Origin: Clostridium akagii DSM 12554
GTDB taxonomy: Bacteria; Bacillota; Clostridia; Clostridiales; Clostridiaceae
Reading direction: 5' to 3'
Length of the DNA: 64,000 nucleotides
Assembly (NCBI RefSeq): GCF_000686725.1
Contig: NZ_KK366008.1
Span: forward strand, 76,074 to 140,073
The notes beneath the pieces were generated by a model. It ran no database searches. It had not been told where the DNA came from and was given only the letters and a program-made list of their open reading frames with translations. Position 1 is the first letter of the stretch. Each line of letters begins with the position of its first letter. Shown here piece by piece: positions 6,706-15,941 of the stretch. The position numbers and the translations under genes were made by a program.

Positions 6706-7335
6706 TTATTTGTCTTCTCTGGAAAGTATCTGCCTTATATTAGCAGTAAGTATATCTATAGCAACAATATTTTTTCCACCTTCAGGTATAATTATATCTG
6801 CATAACGTTTTGATGGTTCGATAAACTGCAGATGCATTGGGCGCACTACATTTAGGTATTGATTGATTACGGAATCCATAGTTCTTCCTCTTTCATTCAT
6901 ATCCCTTATTAACCTTCTTATGATTCTAACATCTGCATCCGTATCAACATATATTTTTATATCTAAGAGTTCTCTAATTTTCGGTGAATCCAAGATCATT
7001 ATACCTTCAAGTATAATAATTTCACAAGGCTGAATAACTACCTTTTCTTTTTTTCTATTATGAATAGAAAAATCATATATTGGTTTTTCTATAGATTTCC
7101 CCATAATAAGCTCTTTTAAATTAGATACCAAAAGTTCGGTATCAAAAGCATCAGGATGATCATAATTAGTTTTAATTCTTTCTTCAATAGGTAACTCACT
7201 TTGATCCTTATAATAAGAATCCTGTTCGATTACAGTAATACGTGTTTTGTCAAATTTTCTGAATATCTCACTTGCTATTGTTGTTTTTCCTGAACCCGTA
7301 CCACCTGTTATACCAATTAGAATAGGACGCTTCAT
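6706..7335 (-). CDS. udk: Uridine kinase
   Basis: A 209-residue P-loop kinase with Walker A GGTGSGKT (residues 11-18), the uridine-binding DSYYKD region (about 40-45), YDHPDAFD (about 58-65) and [12 protein letters not shown], the lid region. It phosphorylates uridine and cytidine to UMP and CMP in pyrimidine salvage. The ATG at 7335 overlaps the stop of the U32 gene by one base (TAATG) and has GGAGG upstream. The order trmR-U32-udk is the same as yrrM-yrrN-yrrO-udk in B. subtilis. Length and motifs are ordinary. Confidence 0.93.
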   Translation of the reverse strand: MKRPILIGITGGTGSGKTTIASEIFRKFDKTRITVIEQDSYYKDQSELPIEERIKTNYDHPDAFDTELLVSNLKELIMGKSIEKPIYDFSIHNRKKEKVVIQPCEIIILEGIMILDSPKIRELLDIKIYVDTDADVRIIRRLIRDMNERGRTMDSVINQYLNVVRPMHLQFIEPSKRYADIIIPEGGKNIVAIDILTANIRQILSREDK

Positions 7336-8561
7336 TACTTTGCCTCCTTACCTTTTATAAGCATTTCACCTTTTTCCAGTACAACATCTGTTGAAATAGA
7401 ATATATCATTTGTGCAACTGGAGTTGATGGTATTTTTTCATAATTATCATTTTTTAAATCGGACAAAGCAATTATTATATTATCACCCTTAGGTTTTAAA
7501 ACTTCAACTTTATCGCCTTCAAAAATCTTGTTTTTCTGTTTTATAATTGCTCTTCCACTTTTCGGATCATAGCTCTCAACAATTCCTACAATATCATAGT
7601 TTCTAATATATGAGGATGATTCATAATATTGTTTATTATCTTCTCCAAAATAAAATCCAGTAAAATATCTTCTATGACTTGGTTTAAGAAGATAGTCCAT
7701 CCATTTACTGTTAAATGTATAATTCTTCGGATCCTCAAAATAGGAATCAACGGCTTCTCTATAGGCTTTTACTACTGAGGCAACATAATATGAGCTCTTC
7801 ATTCTTCCTTCTATTTTGAAAGAGTTTATTCCTGATTCAAGAAGTTCTGGAATATGCTCTATCATACATAAATCCTTTGAATTCATAATGTATGTTCCCT
7901 TTTCATCTTCAATTATAGGGAAATACTCTTCAGGGCGTTTTTCTTCAACTAGATTGTACTTATACCTACAAGGTTGAGCACATTGGCCTCTATTTGAATC
8001 TCTACCTGTCATATAATTAGAAAGCAAACATCTTCCTGAATATGCCATACACATTGATCCATGAACAAAAGCTTCAAGCTCACAATCTTCTGGTAGATTT
8101 TTTCTAATTTCCCCTATCTCAATCAATGACAGCTCTCTGGCAAGAACAATTCTTTTTACCCCTTGTTTATACCAAAATATAGCTGATTTCCAATTTACAT
8201 TATTTGCTTGAGTACTCAGATGTATTTCTAAATTAGGGACTACTTCTCTAGAAGTCATAATTATTCCTGGATCTGAAACTATTATTGCATCTACGTGTAA
8301 ATCGTACAATTCTTTTAGATATTCTTCAAGGCCTATTACATCTTCATTATGAGGGAATACATTTAAGGTGACATATACTCTCTTTCCTCTTTCATGAGCA
8401 TAAATTATACCATTTTTTAATTCTTCTACTTCAAAATTATCAGCAAATGCTCTTAAATTTAATTTACTTCCACCAAGGTAGACAGCATCTGCTCCAAAGT
8501 CTATTGCTGCTTTTAACTTTTCAAGATTTCCCGCTGGTGCAAGTATCTCAGGCTTGTTCAT
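7335..8561 (-). CDS. U32-family protein, tRNA U34 hydroxylation (TrhP/YrrO type)
   Basis: A 408-residue U32 family protein (once called collagenase). It opens with [16 protein letters not shown] and carries the four-Cys cluster Cys171, Cys178, Cys194 and Cys198, where family members hold an iron-sulfur cluster. The C-terminal beta domain (about 330-408) is the U32 C-terminal barrel. TrhP/YrrO-type members are known to make 5-hydroxyuridine at the tRNA wobble position from prephenate-derived chemistry. The next gene upstream is the methyltransferase that modifies this base (TrmR), which supports the role. The start at 8561 overlaps trmR by 14 bases, behind GGAGG. B. subtilis has two such genes in tandem; here there is one. 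Confidence 0.85.
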   Translation of the reverse strand: MNKPEILAPAGNLEKLKAAIDFGADAVYLGGSKLNLRAFADNFEVEELKNGIIYAHERGKRVYVTLNVFPHNEDVIGLEEYLKELYDLHVDAIIVSDPGIIMTSREVVPNLEIHLSTQANNVNWKSAIFWYKQGVKRIVLARELSLIEIGEIRKNLPEDCELEAFVHGSMCMAYSGRCLLSNYMTGRDSNRGQCAQPCRYKYNLVEEKRPEEYFPIIEDEKGTYIMNSKDLCMIEHIPELLESGINSFKIEGRMKSSYYVASVVKAYREAVDSYFEDPKNYTFNSKWMDYLLKPSHRRYFTGFYFGEDNKQYYESSSYIRNYDIVGIVESYDPKSGRAIIKQKNKIFEGDKVEVLKPKGDNIIIALSDLKNDNYEKIPSTPVAQMIYSISTDVVLEKGEMLIKGKEAK

Positions 8562-9213
8562 TAGTTGTACTCCTCCTTGTTGTTACTGCTATTCCATCCC
8601 CCATAGGTATCACAGAAGTAATAAACAACTTATTATCTGAAACAAGTTCCAAGTATTTTCTCATTCTTTTTACTATGGTAACTTTTCTTCTCTCTAGTAA
8701 GTCATTATTTGGAACCATTCCTCTAAATAAAACATTATCAGCAACAATTATTCCATCTTCATTCAAAAGCCTTAGACATTCTGGCAAAAAATGATTGTAG
8801 TGACCTTTTCCAGCATCCATAAATATCATATCAAACTTACCATTGAGAGATTTTAGCATTTCCAGGCATTCACCTGGTAAAACCTGAATCCGATCTTCAT
8901 AACCGTATTTTTTAATATTACTCTTTGCAAGTTCAATCATTTTATCATCACGTTCAATTGTTGTGATCCTTGTAGTTTTTCCAGAATACATGCTCATCAA
9001 AATAGAAGAATAACCAATAGCTGTACCAAGCTCTAATATTTTAAGAGGTTTTTTTACCGTAACCATAAATTCTAGAAACTTTCCAGTTTCCTTTTGAACT
9101 ATAGGAACAAAATTTTCTTCTGCATAGATTTTCATTTCTTCCAAAATATCTGATTCTTCAGTTATAAGTCCTTTTATATATTGTTCCATATAATCATAGG
9201 TAATTCCACTCAT
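8548..9213 (-). CDS. trmR: O-methyltransferase, tRNA 5-hydroxyuridine methyltransferase type
   Basis: A 221-residue class I SAM-dependent methyltransferase with motif I ELGTAIGYSS (residues 61-70), the acidic residue of motif II in TTIERD, and FDMIFMDAGKGHY (about 129-141), all typical of the caffeoyl-CoA-type O-methyltransferase family. In B. subtilis the homologue YrrM (TrmR) methylates 5-hydroxyuridine-34 of tRNA to 5-methoxyuridine. Its position directly ahead of the U32 gene argues for that substrate rather than a secondary metabolite. The ATG at 9213 has GGAGG; 14 bases separate it from mltG. Confidence 0.85.
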   Translation of the reverse strand: MSGITYDYMEQYIKGLITEESDILEEMKIYAEENFVPIVQKETGKFLEFMVTVKKPLKILELGTAIGYSSILMSMYSGKTTRITTIERDDKMIELAKSNIKKYGYEDRIQVLPGECLEMLKSLNGKFDMIFMDAGKGHYNHFLPECLRLLNEDGIIVADNVLFRGMVPNNDLLERRKVTIVKRMRKYLELVSDNKLFITSVIPMGDGIAVTTRRSTTNEQA

Positions 9214-9227
9214 TAAAATCCTCCAAC

Positions 9228-10253
9228 CTAATTGCCCTGTAATTTTTTCTTCTCAGCCAAAAATTTGTTGTAATCAGCGGTAAAATAACTAACACCGTTA
9301 TCATAGGATAAAAAATAAATATAGTTTGTTTTGCTTGGCTCAGCTGCTGCCCTCAAAGATTTAATTCCCGGGCTACAAATTGGACCTTCTGGTAATCCAG
9401 TCACATAATATGTATTATATGGCGATGCAATTGCCGTATCTTTATTATATAATTTTTCTTTATGATATCCAAGTGCGTATTCCACTGTAACATTTGATTG
9501 TAACTTCATATTTTTGCTTATTCTATTATAAAATACTGATGCAATAGTGGCCCTGTCCTCATCTTTATATGCTTCCATTTCAATTACTGAAGCCATGTCT
9601 ACTATTGAGTCGTATTTATCTTCATCTATGGTGATATTATCATTCTTTGCTAAAAGGTTCATATGATCCTTAAAACTATTAAGCATTAACTTTATAACGT
9701 CATTACCTGACATTCCTTTTTTAAGCTCATATGTATCTGGGAAAAGGTAACCTTCCAATTTGTATCTTCTTTTATTATCATCTTTAACATAGCTAGGCAA
9801 TTTATAAGATTCACATGCCTTTATAAAATTATCTTTACTCAATATGCCCTGACTCTGTAACTTATCAGCAATTTGGGATAAGTTGTAACCTTCTGGAATA
9901 GTAACTTTAACATAGTTCTCATCAAATGTACCAGCACCCACATTGTGAATAAATTCTTTTAAACTTATATCACTAGAAAGCATATAAATTCCCGGCTTTA
10001 TTATGCCGGGAATTTTATAGTATTTAATATATGCCTTTACAATTAGTGGATTTGTCATTACACCTTGTGAATTCAATCTGGTGATTATACTATAAAATGT
10101 ATCTCCCTTTTTTACCTCAAATTCTTTATTGTTAGTTATTTTAAAGGGATGCTTTAGTGAATAGCCAACATAAACAGTGGAAACTAAAAGAGTTACAAAA
10201 AGTGCAATAATAACTATTGATATAATTTTAACTTTTTTATTAATTTTATACAT
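9228..10253 (-). CDS. mltG: Endolytic murein transglycosylase MltG
   Basis: A 341-residue YceG/MltG protein: cytoplasmic Lys-rich start, one membrane segment (about residues 8-30), a LysM-like region (FEVKKGDTFYSIITRLN) and the catalytic domain with ASVIEMEA, whose Glu is the expected catalytic residue, then DRATIASVFYNRI and the C-terminal LPEGPICSPG. MltG cleaves nascent glycan strands at the membrane and helps set strand length. I start it at ATG 10253, behind GGATGGG, rather than at the in-frame TTG at 10274. It follows typA closely. Confidence 0.92.
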   Translation of the reverse strand: MYKINKKVKIISIVIIALFVTLLVSTVYVGYSLKHPFKITNNKEFEVKKGDTFYSIITRLNSQGVMTNPLIVKAYIKYYKIPGIIKPGIYMLSSDISLKEFIHNVGAGTFDENYVKVTIPEGYNLSQIADKLQSQGILSKDNFIKACESYKLPSYVKDDNKRRYKLEGYLFPDTYELKKGMSGNDVIKLMLNSFKDHMNLLAKNDNITIDEDKYDSIVDMASVIEMEAYKDEDRATIASVFYNRISKNMKLQSNVTVEYALGYHKEKLYNKDTAIASPYNTYYVTGLPEGPICSPGIKSLRAAAEPSKTNYIYFLSYDNGVSYFTADYNKFLAEKKKLQGN

Positions 10254-10285
10254 TTTATACCCATCCAATTGCAAGTATTATTTTT

Positions 10286-12106
10286 TTATTTTCTACCTGC
10301 TTTTTTTCTTAAACTTGCATCTAATATTTTCTTTCTCATTCTGATATTTTTTGGTGTTATTTCAACCAATTCATCTGAAGAGACAAATTCAATACATTGT
10401 TCTAATGTCATATCACCAATTGGAACCAATTTAAGTGATTCATCTGCTCCTGATGATCTAGTATTAGTCAAATGTTTTTTCTTACATACATTAACATCTA
10501 TATCTTGAGATTTTGCACATTCTCCAGCAATCATTCCTTCATAAACTTCAATACCTGCAGGAATAAATAGCTTACCTCTTTCTTGTGCATTGAAAAGACC
10601 GTAGATTACAGATACACCAGCTTCAAATACAACTAGAGATCCTCTACTTCTTTCAGCTATAGGTCCTCTATACTCTTCATAGTCATCAAGTACGTGATTC
10701 ATTATACCATTACCCTTAGTATCAGTCATGAATTCATTTCTAAACCCAATAAGACCTCTAGAAGGCACTTTGAATTCAAGTCTTGTATAACCATTTATAG
10801 CAGAAGTCATGTTTTTAAGTTCAGCTTTTCTAGGTCCTAGCTTTTCCATTACAACTCCCATAAACTCTTCAGGAACATCAATAGTAAGGTATTCTATTGG
10901 CTCTAACTTCTTACCATTTACTTCTTTGAATATAACTGATGGTTTTGAAACTTGTAATTCATATCCTTCTCTTCTCATTGTTTCAATCAATATTGAAAGA
11001 TGTAATTCTCCTCTTCCACTAACTTTGAATGAATCAGCTGATTCTGTATCTTCAACTCGTAGACTAACATTAGTTTCTAGTTCTTTCATTAATCTATCTC
11101 TTAAATGTCTTGATGTTACATAATCGCCTTCTCTACCTGCAAAAGGAGAGTTATTAACCATAAAGTTCATAGTTAAAGTAGGTTCATCTATATCAACAAA
11201 AGGAAGTGGTTCTGGTTTACTTGCATCTGCTATAGTTTCACCAATGCTAACATCAGATATTCCTGCAACAACTGCTATATCACCAAGCATAACTTCTTCA
11301 ACTTCAACTCTCTTTAATCCTTCATAAAGATAAAGTGCTGATATTTTAACATTTTCTTTAGTTCCATCTCTTCTTATTAAAGTAACCTGTTGGTTTCTCT
11401 TTAATCTTCCTCTTTCAACTTTACCAATAGCAATTCTTCCAACATATTCATTGGCATCAATTGTTGATACAAGCATTTGGAAAGGTTCATCTATATAACC
11501 AGAAGGCGCTTTAACATGTTTGATAATCATCTCAAATAATGGTTCCATATTTGTACTTTCTTCATCTACTTCATATTTAGCTATGCCTTCTCTTGCAGAA
11601 GCGTATACTATTGGGAATTCAAGTTGATCATCATTAGCACCAAGTTCTGCAAATAGATCAAAGACTTCATTAACTACTTCTGTAGGTCTAGAATCTGGCT
11701 TATCAATTTTATTTATTACAACTATTGGTCTAAGTCCAAGTTCTAATGCTTTCTTTAAAACAAATTTGGTCTGTGGCATTGGTCCTTCATATGCATCTAC
11801 AAGTAAAAGAACACTATCAACCATTTTAAGTACACGTTCAACTTCTCCACCGAAATCCGCATGTCCTGGCGTATCAACTATATTAATCTTAATACCTTTG
11901 TGTATTACAGATGTATTTTTTGATAGTATAGTTATTCCTCTTTCTTTTTCAAGATCATTAGAGTCCATAACTCTTTCCTCAAGTTTTTCATTGCTTCTAA
12001 ATACATTACTCTGTCTTAATAGTGAATCCACAAGAGTAGTCTTGCCATGATCAACGTGCGCGATAATAGCTACATTCCTAATGTCATTTCTAGTAAATAA
12101 TTCCAT
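10286..12106 (-). CDS. typA: GTP-binding ribosome-associated factor TypA/BipA
   Basis: A 606-residue translational GTPase with the G1 motif AHVDHGKTTL near residue 16, G2 region ERGITI, DTPGHADF (G3) and NKIDKP (G4), then the EF-G-like domains II, III and V and the BipA-specific C-terminal domain (SRGLIGFRNEF, about 435-445). BipA binds the 70S ribosome and helps 50S assembly, mainly at low temperature and under stress. Start at 12106 behind TTTGGAGG. A strong promoter and a hairpin in the leader lie upstream, so it begins a transcript that probably continues into mltG and beyond. Confidence 0.96.
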   Translation of the reverse strand: MELFTRNDIRNVAIIAHVDHGKTTLVDSLLRQSNVFRSNEKLEERVMDSNDLEKERGITILSKNTSVIHKGIKINIVDTPGHADFGGEVERVLKMVDSVLLLVDAYEGPMPQTKFVLKKALELGLRPIVVINKIDKPDSRPTEVVNEVFDLFAELGANDDQLEFPIVYASAREGIAKYEVDEESTNMEPLFEMIIKHVKAPSGYIDEPFQMLVSTIDANEYVGRIAIGKVERGRLKRNQQVTLIRRDGTKENVKISALYLYEGLKRVEVEEVMLGDIAVVAGISDVSIGETIADASKPEPLPFVDIDEPTLTMNFMVNNSPFAGREGDYVTSRHLRDRLMKELETNVSLRVEDTESADSFKVSGRGELHLSILIETMRREGYELQVSKPSVIFKEVNGKKLEPIEYLTIDVPEEFMGVVMEKLGPRKAELKNMTSAINGYTRLEFKVPSRGLIGFRNEFMTDTKGNGIMNHVLDDYEEYRGPIAERSRGSLVVFEAGVSVIYGLFNAQERGKLFIPAGIEVYEGMIAGECAKSQDIDVNVCKKKHLTNTRSSGADESLKLVPIGDMTLEQCIEFVSSDELVEITPKNIRMRKKILDASLRKKAGRK

Positions 12107-12197
12107 GTTTTATCCTCCAAACTAAATTATAAGGCGTGTTTCTGAACCTTAATTAAAATTACTAATTGTTAGTAGTAACTATAAATACTACAAACAA

Positions 12198-12225
12198 AAA
12201 TTGGATACTACAATGTACCCAATTT
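12198..12225 (-). terminator. Hairpin with T-run in the typA leader (possible attenuator)
   Basis: AAATTGGATAC (12198-12208) and GTACCCAATTT (12215-12225) form an 11-bp stem with one G-U pair, and the minus strand continues TTTTTG. It lies just downstream of the presumed transcription start of typA, so it may be an attenuator or a 5' stabilising hairpin. Confidence 0.45.
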
Positions 12226-12237
12226 ATCATCATTCTT

Positions 12238-12266
12238 ATTTTAATATTTTGTTTGACAAAAGTCAA
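12238..12266 (-). promoter_or_regulatory. Sigma-A promoter of typA
   Basis: On the minus strand TTGACT (12266-12261), 17 bases, TAAAAT (12243-12238). This is a good vegetative promoter about 130 bases upstream of the typA start codon. Confidence 0.65.
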
Positions 12267-12404
12267 CTTATAGTCAAACTATTTAATGTAAAAAGTAAAA
12301 TTTAATCTAAATAATCATAAAAAGTTTAAATATGCCTTCCATTTAAAACTAAAAATGTAGTTTTATACTAAAATTTGTATAATTTTCAATCTCTTAACCC
12401 TAAA

Positions 12405-14071
12405 CTACACTTCCATAATAATTGGTAATATCATTGGTTTTCTTTTAGTTTTTTCATATAAAAACATCCTTAAAACATCTTTAATATTAGATTTTATTGT
12501 GGCCCACTCAATTATGTGTTTTTCTTCACATTCTCTAAGTGCTTTTTTAACTATTTCTCTTGCTTCATCCATAAGATCTTCTGATTCTCTTACATAAACA
12601 AAACCTCTTGATATAATATCAGGTCCTGCAATTACGCTGCCACTCTGCTTTTCAATTGTAACAACTACAGTTAATATACCATCCTGGGACAAATGTTTTC
12701 TATCTCTTAATACAATATTCCCAACATCACCTACACCAAGGCCATCTACAAATATCTGACCATTTGGAACACTTCCATTTTTACTTATAGAATTTCTTGT
12801 GAGCTCAATCACATCGCCATTATCTGCAATCAATATATTGCTTTTGCCATTCCAAGACCTTCTGCAAGTTCACTGTGTTGTTTTAAATGTCTGTATTCTC
12901 CATGTACCGGCATAAAGAATCTTGGTTTTACTAAAGTGTGCATAAGCTTTAATTCTTCTTGGCAAGCGTGCCCTGATACATGTACATCAGCCAATGCTTC
13001 ATAAATAACTTGTGCACCTTTTTTGAATAGTTGATTTATAACCCTAGAAACCAATTTTTCATTACCTGGAATTGGAGATGCTGATATCACAACCATATCC
13101 CCATCAATTATATTTACCTTTTTATGTTCTGAAGCTGCCATCCTAGTAAGTGCAGACATTGGCTCACCTTGAGTTCCTGTTGTTATAATGGTAACCTTAT
13201 CATTAGGATATCTATTTATAGCATCTACGCCAATCATTGTACCTTCATTTGATTTTAAGTAACCATATTCAGTAGCTACAGCCACAATGTTTTCCATACT
13301 TCTACCAGATACTGCTACTTTTCTGCCATATTTTTCTGATGCTGTTACAATTTGTTGTATTCTATGCACATTTGATGCAAAAGTCGCAACTATTATCCTA
13401 CCTTCTGCTTTAGCAAAAAGATTTTGGAATGTAACTCCAACAGTACTTTCTGACATTGTATATCCAGGTCTTTCAACATTCGTACTATCACAAAGCATGA
13501 GTAGTACTCCTCTTTTTCCAAGTTCTGCAAACCTAGCAAAATCTGCAAGGCATCCGTCTATTGGAGTATAATCAATTTTAAAATCGCCAGTATGAAGAAT
13601 CACGCCTAGTGAAGTGTGCACAGCTATAGCAGTTGAATCCGCTATACTATGACTTGTTCTTATGAATTCCACTGACATAACATCAAGCTTTATTATGTCC
13701 TTTGGCTTTACGCAATTAAGTGTAACCTTGCCTAAAAGACCATGTTCCTTCAATTTAGACTCAAGTATACCTAACGTGAGTTTTGTGCCATAAACTGGAA
13801 CATTCAATTCTTTTAACACATATGGAAGTGCACCAATATGATCTTCATGACCATGGGTCAAAAATATTCCTTTAACTTTTTCAATGTTTTTTACTAAATA
13901 ACTCACATCCGGAATCACTATGTCTATACCAAACATCTCTTCGTCAGGAAACTTTAAGCCACAATCTATAACTACTATTTCATCTTTGAATTCTATAGCA
14001 GTTATGTTTTTTCCAATTTCATTTAGCCCACCTAAAGCTATAATTTTAATTTTATCCTTTTCTTTTCGCAT
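12405..14071 (-). pseudogene. rnj: Ribonuclease J, frameshifted in this sequence
   Basis: Two overlapping frames together make one RNase J. Residues 1-413 (14071-12830) carry the metallo-beta-lactamase fold with H73-G-H75-E-D77-H78 and the beta-CASP domain, but end abnormally after LGMAKAIY. The C-terminal 142 residues (12833-12405), starting IADNGDVIELTRN, follow in another frame. Adding one A to the run of four T/A at 12842-12845 restores AKSNILIADNGD and a protein of about 555 residues, the usual length. RNase J is a main mRNA-decay and rRNA-maturation enzyme and is often essential, so a sequencing or assembly error in a homopolymer is the simplest explanation; a true mutation or slippage remains possible. 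Start ATG 14071 behind AAAGGAGGG. Confidence 0.85.
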
Positions 14072-14193
14072 AACTCTACCCTCCTTTTTTAATATTTATA
14101 TTTTAAGTATAAATATTTTCAAACAAACTATTCCGAGTTAACTTATTGACCAAACTTAATCAATAAATAACACAAAATGGATATTTTTAACAA

Positions 14194-14281
14194 CCACTAA
14201 AATAAAATTCTAGTGGAGTTAAATTATTTATTATAGTTCGTAACCATATTTTTATTAATTCAATAATATTACGGACTATAA
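14194..14281 (-). other. Two hairpins between fur and rnj
   Basis: TTATAGTTCGTAA (14231-14243) and TTACGGACTATAA (14269-14281) are a 13-bp inverted repeat with one mismatch. CCACTAAAA (14194-14202) and TTCTAGTGG (14208-14216) form a second stem with a 5-base loop. Neither is followed by a strong T-run on the minus strand. They may weaken read-through from fur into rnj or be part of the rnj leader. Confidence 0.4.
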
Positions 14282-14321
14282 ATTTTCACTATATTATTAC
14301 TAAAAATAAGTTAATCTAGTT

Positions 14322-14774
14322 TTACTTATTTTTACAATCACTACATAAACCATAAAATTTAACGCTATGATTTTTTATTTCAAAATCATATTTTTCTTCA
14401 ATGGTTTTTTCAAGATTTTCAAGCAAATCACCCTGAACTTCAAGTACTTTTCCGCAACTTGTGCAAATAAGGTGATGATGCTGGTGATTTTCATCTTGGT
14501 GTACAAGTTCATACCTGCTACAACCATCATTTAAGTCCAATTTACATATAACTCCCAGTTCATCTAATAATAATACGGTTCTATATACTGTTGCTAGCCC
14601 AATCTCAGGGCAATCCAATTTAACCAACTCATAAAGCTCTTCTGCCGTAAGATGTTGGCCTTCACTCTTTATGATCGTATCTAAAATACCTCTCCGTTGA
14701 GGCGTTAGTTTATATCCTTTTTCTTTTAAATTACTCTTTAATTTTTCAATTTCACCTGTTGATAACTTATGCAT
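14322..14774 (-). CDS. fur: Fur-family transcriptional regulator
   Basis: A 150-residue ferric-uptake-family regulator. The winged helix spans about residues 5-85 (YKLTPQRRGIL and the recognition region GLATVYRTVLLLDELG). The dimerisation domain carries a His-rich segment HQDENHQHHHLIC and two CxxC pairs (Cys104/Cys107 and Cys144/Cys147) for structural zinc. The position beside ruvX/DUF1292 is that of the iron-responsive Fur in other clostridia as I recall it, but PerR or Zur cannot be excluded from sequence alone. I chose ATG 14774 because GGGGGAT lies just upstream; an in-frame extension to 14792 lacks a site. It is last in the alaS-side gene chain. Confidence 0.85.
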   Translation of the reverse strand: MHKLSTGEIEKLKSNLKEKGYKLTPQRRGILDTIIKSEGQHLTAEELYELVKLDCPEIGLATVYRTVLLLDELGVICKLDLNDGCSRYELVHQDENHQHHHLICTSCGKVLEVQGDLLENLEKTIEEKYDFEIKNHSVKFYGLCSDCKNK

Positions 14775-14827
14775 ATAAATCCCCCATTTCATAAGTTATA
14801 TAAAACCCGATTTACAGTATTAAACAA

Positions 14828-15094
14828 TTAATTTAAGTCTCCTTCTGAAAACAAGGCTTCATATGCTTCACTTACCATATCAAATTCTTCATCATCTTCT
14901 ATTGTATACAAAATGTCATTTCCGTCTTCATCAACGTCAATTTTAAGTATTATAGCTTCCACTTCTGGACCTGCTTCTTTTGGTGAGACAATCACATACT
15001 CACTATCTTTTATATCAATTTTCGTTATTACCTCAAATTGAACTTCTTTTCCATCTTCATCTAGTAAAGTGATATTAGTTGTATCATTTTCCAT
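14828..15094 (-). CDS. DUF1292 family protein
   Basis: An 88-residue acidic protein of the DUF1292 family (B. subtilis YrzB type), recognisable from ITLLDEDGKEVQFEVI at the start and the pattern of D/E-rich beta strands (VDEDGNDILYTIEDDEEFD). Function unknown. It lies between ruvX and fur in the conserved alaS-ireB-ruvX-DUF1292 gene order of Firmicutes. Start ATG 15094 behind GGAGGTAAG. Confidence 0.85.
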   Translation of the reverse strand: MENDTTNITLLDEDGKEVQFEVITKIDIKDSEYVIVSPKEAGPEVEAIILKIDVDEDGNDILYTIEDDEEFDMVSEAYEALFSEGDLN

Positions 15095-15150
15095 ATTTTA
15101 TTCTTACCTCCATTTTAAATATTACAGTAGTCTTTGTCAAACTTTACTCC

Positions 15151-15558
15151 CTACAAACTATCTAGGTAACCTTGCAAAATATATGTAGCTGCAACTTTAT
15201 CAACTAACTTTTTACGTTTTGCCCGTGATAAATTAGCCTCAAGCATTGCTCTATTTGCTGCTACGGTTGTAAGTCTCTCATCCCACATTTTTAGTGGTAA
15301 ATCTATTTTTTCTTTTATAATTTCACATAATGCTAGAACTTTTTCACTCTGTGGACCTATGCTTCCGTTCATATTTTTTGGTAAACCCGCGACTATTGTA
15401 TCAACAGAGTACTCATTACATATATTTATTAATTCAGAAATATCTATGCTTTCATTTTTTCTTCTTATTGTTGTAATTCCCTGTGCTGTAAATCCAAGCG
15501 GATCACTTATTGCAACTCCGATTGTCTTATCACCTATATCTAAGCCTAGAACTCGCAT
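15151..15558 (-). CDS. ruvX: RuvX/YqgF family nuclease (pre-16S rRNA 5' processing)
   Basis: A 135-residue RNase H-fold protein with the N-terminal [19 protein letters not shown] (catalytic Asp7), GLPKNMNGS (about 61-69), the catalytic Glu region MWDERLTTV, and the C-terminal Asp in [13 protein letters not shown]. YqgF is known for maturation of the 16S rRNA 5' end; the Holliday-junction resolvase label is by fold. Start ATG 15558 behind AAAGGAGAT. A perfect hairpin terminator separates it from ireB upstream, so it may have reduced or independent expression. Confidence 0.93.
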   Translation of the reverse strand: MRVLGLDIGDKTIGVAISDPLGFTAQGITTIRRKNESIDISELINICNEYSVDTIVAGLPKNMNGSIGPQSEKVLALCEIIKEKIDLPLKMWDERLTTVAANRAMLEANLSRAKRKKLVDKVAATYILQGYLDSL

Positions 15559-15583
15559 TTTATCTCCTTTTATGTAAAAATCG

Positions 15584-15616
15584 AAATAAAAATGCCCAAT
15601 AAGGGCATTTTTATTT
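15584..15616 (-). terminator. Perfect hairpin terminator after ireB
   Basis: AAATAAAAATGCCC (15584-15597) and GGGCATTTTTATTT (15603-15616) form a 14-bp perfect stem with a 5-base loop. On either strand the stem end supplies a T-rich tract. It overlaps the ireB stop codon and lies in front of ruvX. Confidence 0.75.
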
Positions 15617-15868
15617 CACATCTAAATATGATTTAAACACTTCCTCAAGTATCTCATCTCTCTCTAGTTTTCTAACCAAAGCACGCGCACCGTTATAATT
15701 TGTTATATATGTAGGATCACCCGAAATAATATAACCAACTAACTGGTTAATAGGATTATAGCCCTTTTCCTTCAAGGCATTGTATACTTCACCTAATATG
15801 GACTTTGTAAGATCTTTTTTATTATTTAAAACATCAAATTGAATTGTATTATCAATATTGTTCCCCAT
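15611..15868 (-). CDS. ireB: IreB family regulatory protein
   Basis: An 85-residue protein of the IreB/UPF0297 (YrzL) family: [18 protein letters not shown], then [26 protein letters not shown] and [16 protein letters not shown]. In Enterococcus the homologue is a substrate of the Ser/Thr kinase IreK and negatively affects cephalosporin resistance. The phosphorylated threonines are in the N-terminal part; Thr8 is present here. Start ATG 15868 behind AAGGGGTG, 73 bases after alaS. Confidence 0.92.
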   Translation of the reverse strand: MGNNIDNTIQFDVLNNKKDLTKSILGEVYNALKEKGYNPINQLVGYIISGDPTYITNYNGARALVRKLERDEILEEVFKSYLDVK

Positions 15869-15941
15869 TTTAGTTTCACCCCTTTACCGAATGGTATAAA
15901 CTAGTTACGTATATTATATCCCAATAAACAATAAAAGTATA

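Larger units (their letters stand above)
12107..12404 (-). other. rnj-typA intergenic region
   Basis: This stretch of about 300 bases contains a weak hairpin with AAAACTA and TAGTTTT arms (12345-12364) that may end the RNase J transcript, then the typA promoter and leader hairpin listed separately. No open frame with a ribosome site was found in it. Confidence 0.5.

Noticed and set aside
12405-12833. C-terminal part of RNase J as an independent gene
   Set aside because: Its TTG start has no ribosome site, it joins the upstream frame perfectly after adding one A, and it encodes only the RNase J C-terminal part.
14231-14281. Fur box in the fur-rnj intergenic inverted repeat
   Set aside because: The repeat does not resemble the GATAATGATAATCATTATC-type Fur box and lies downstream of fur, not at its promoter.
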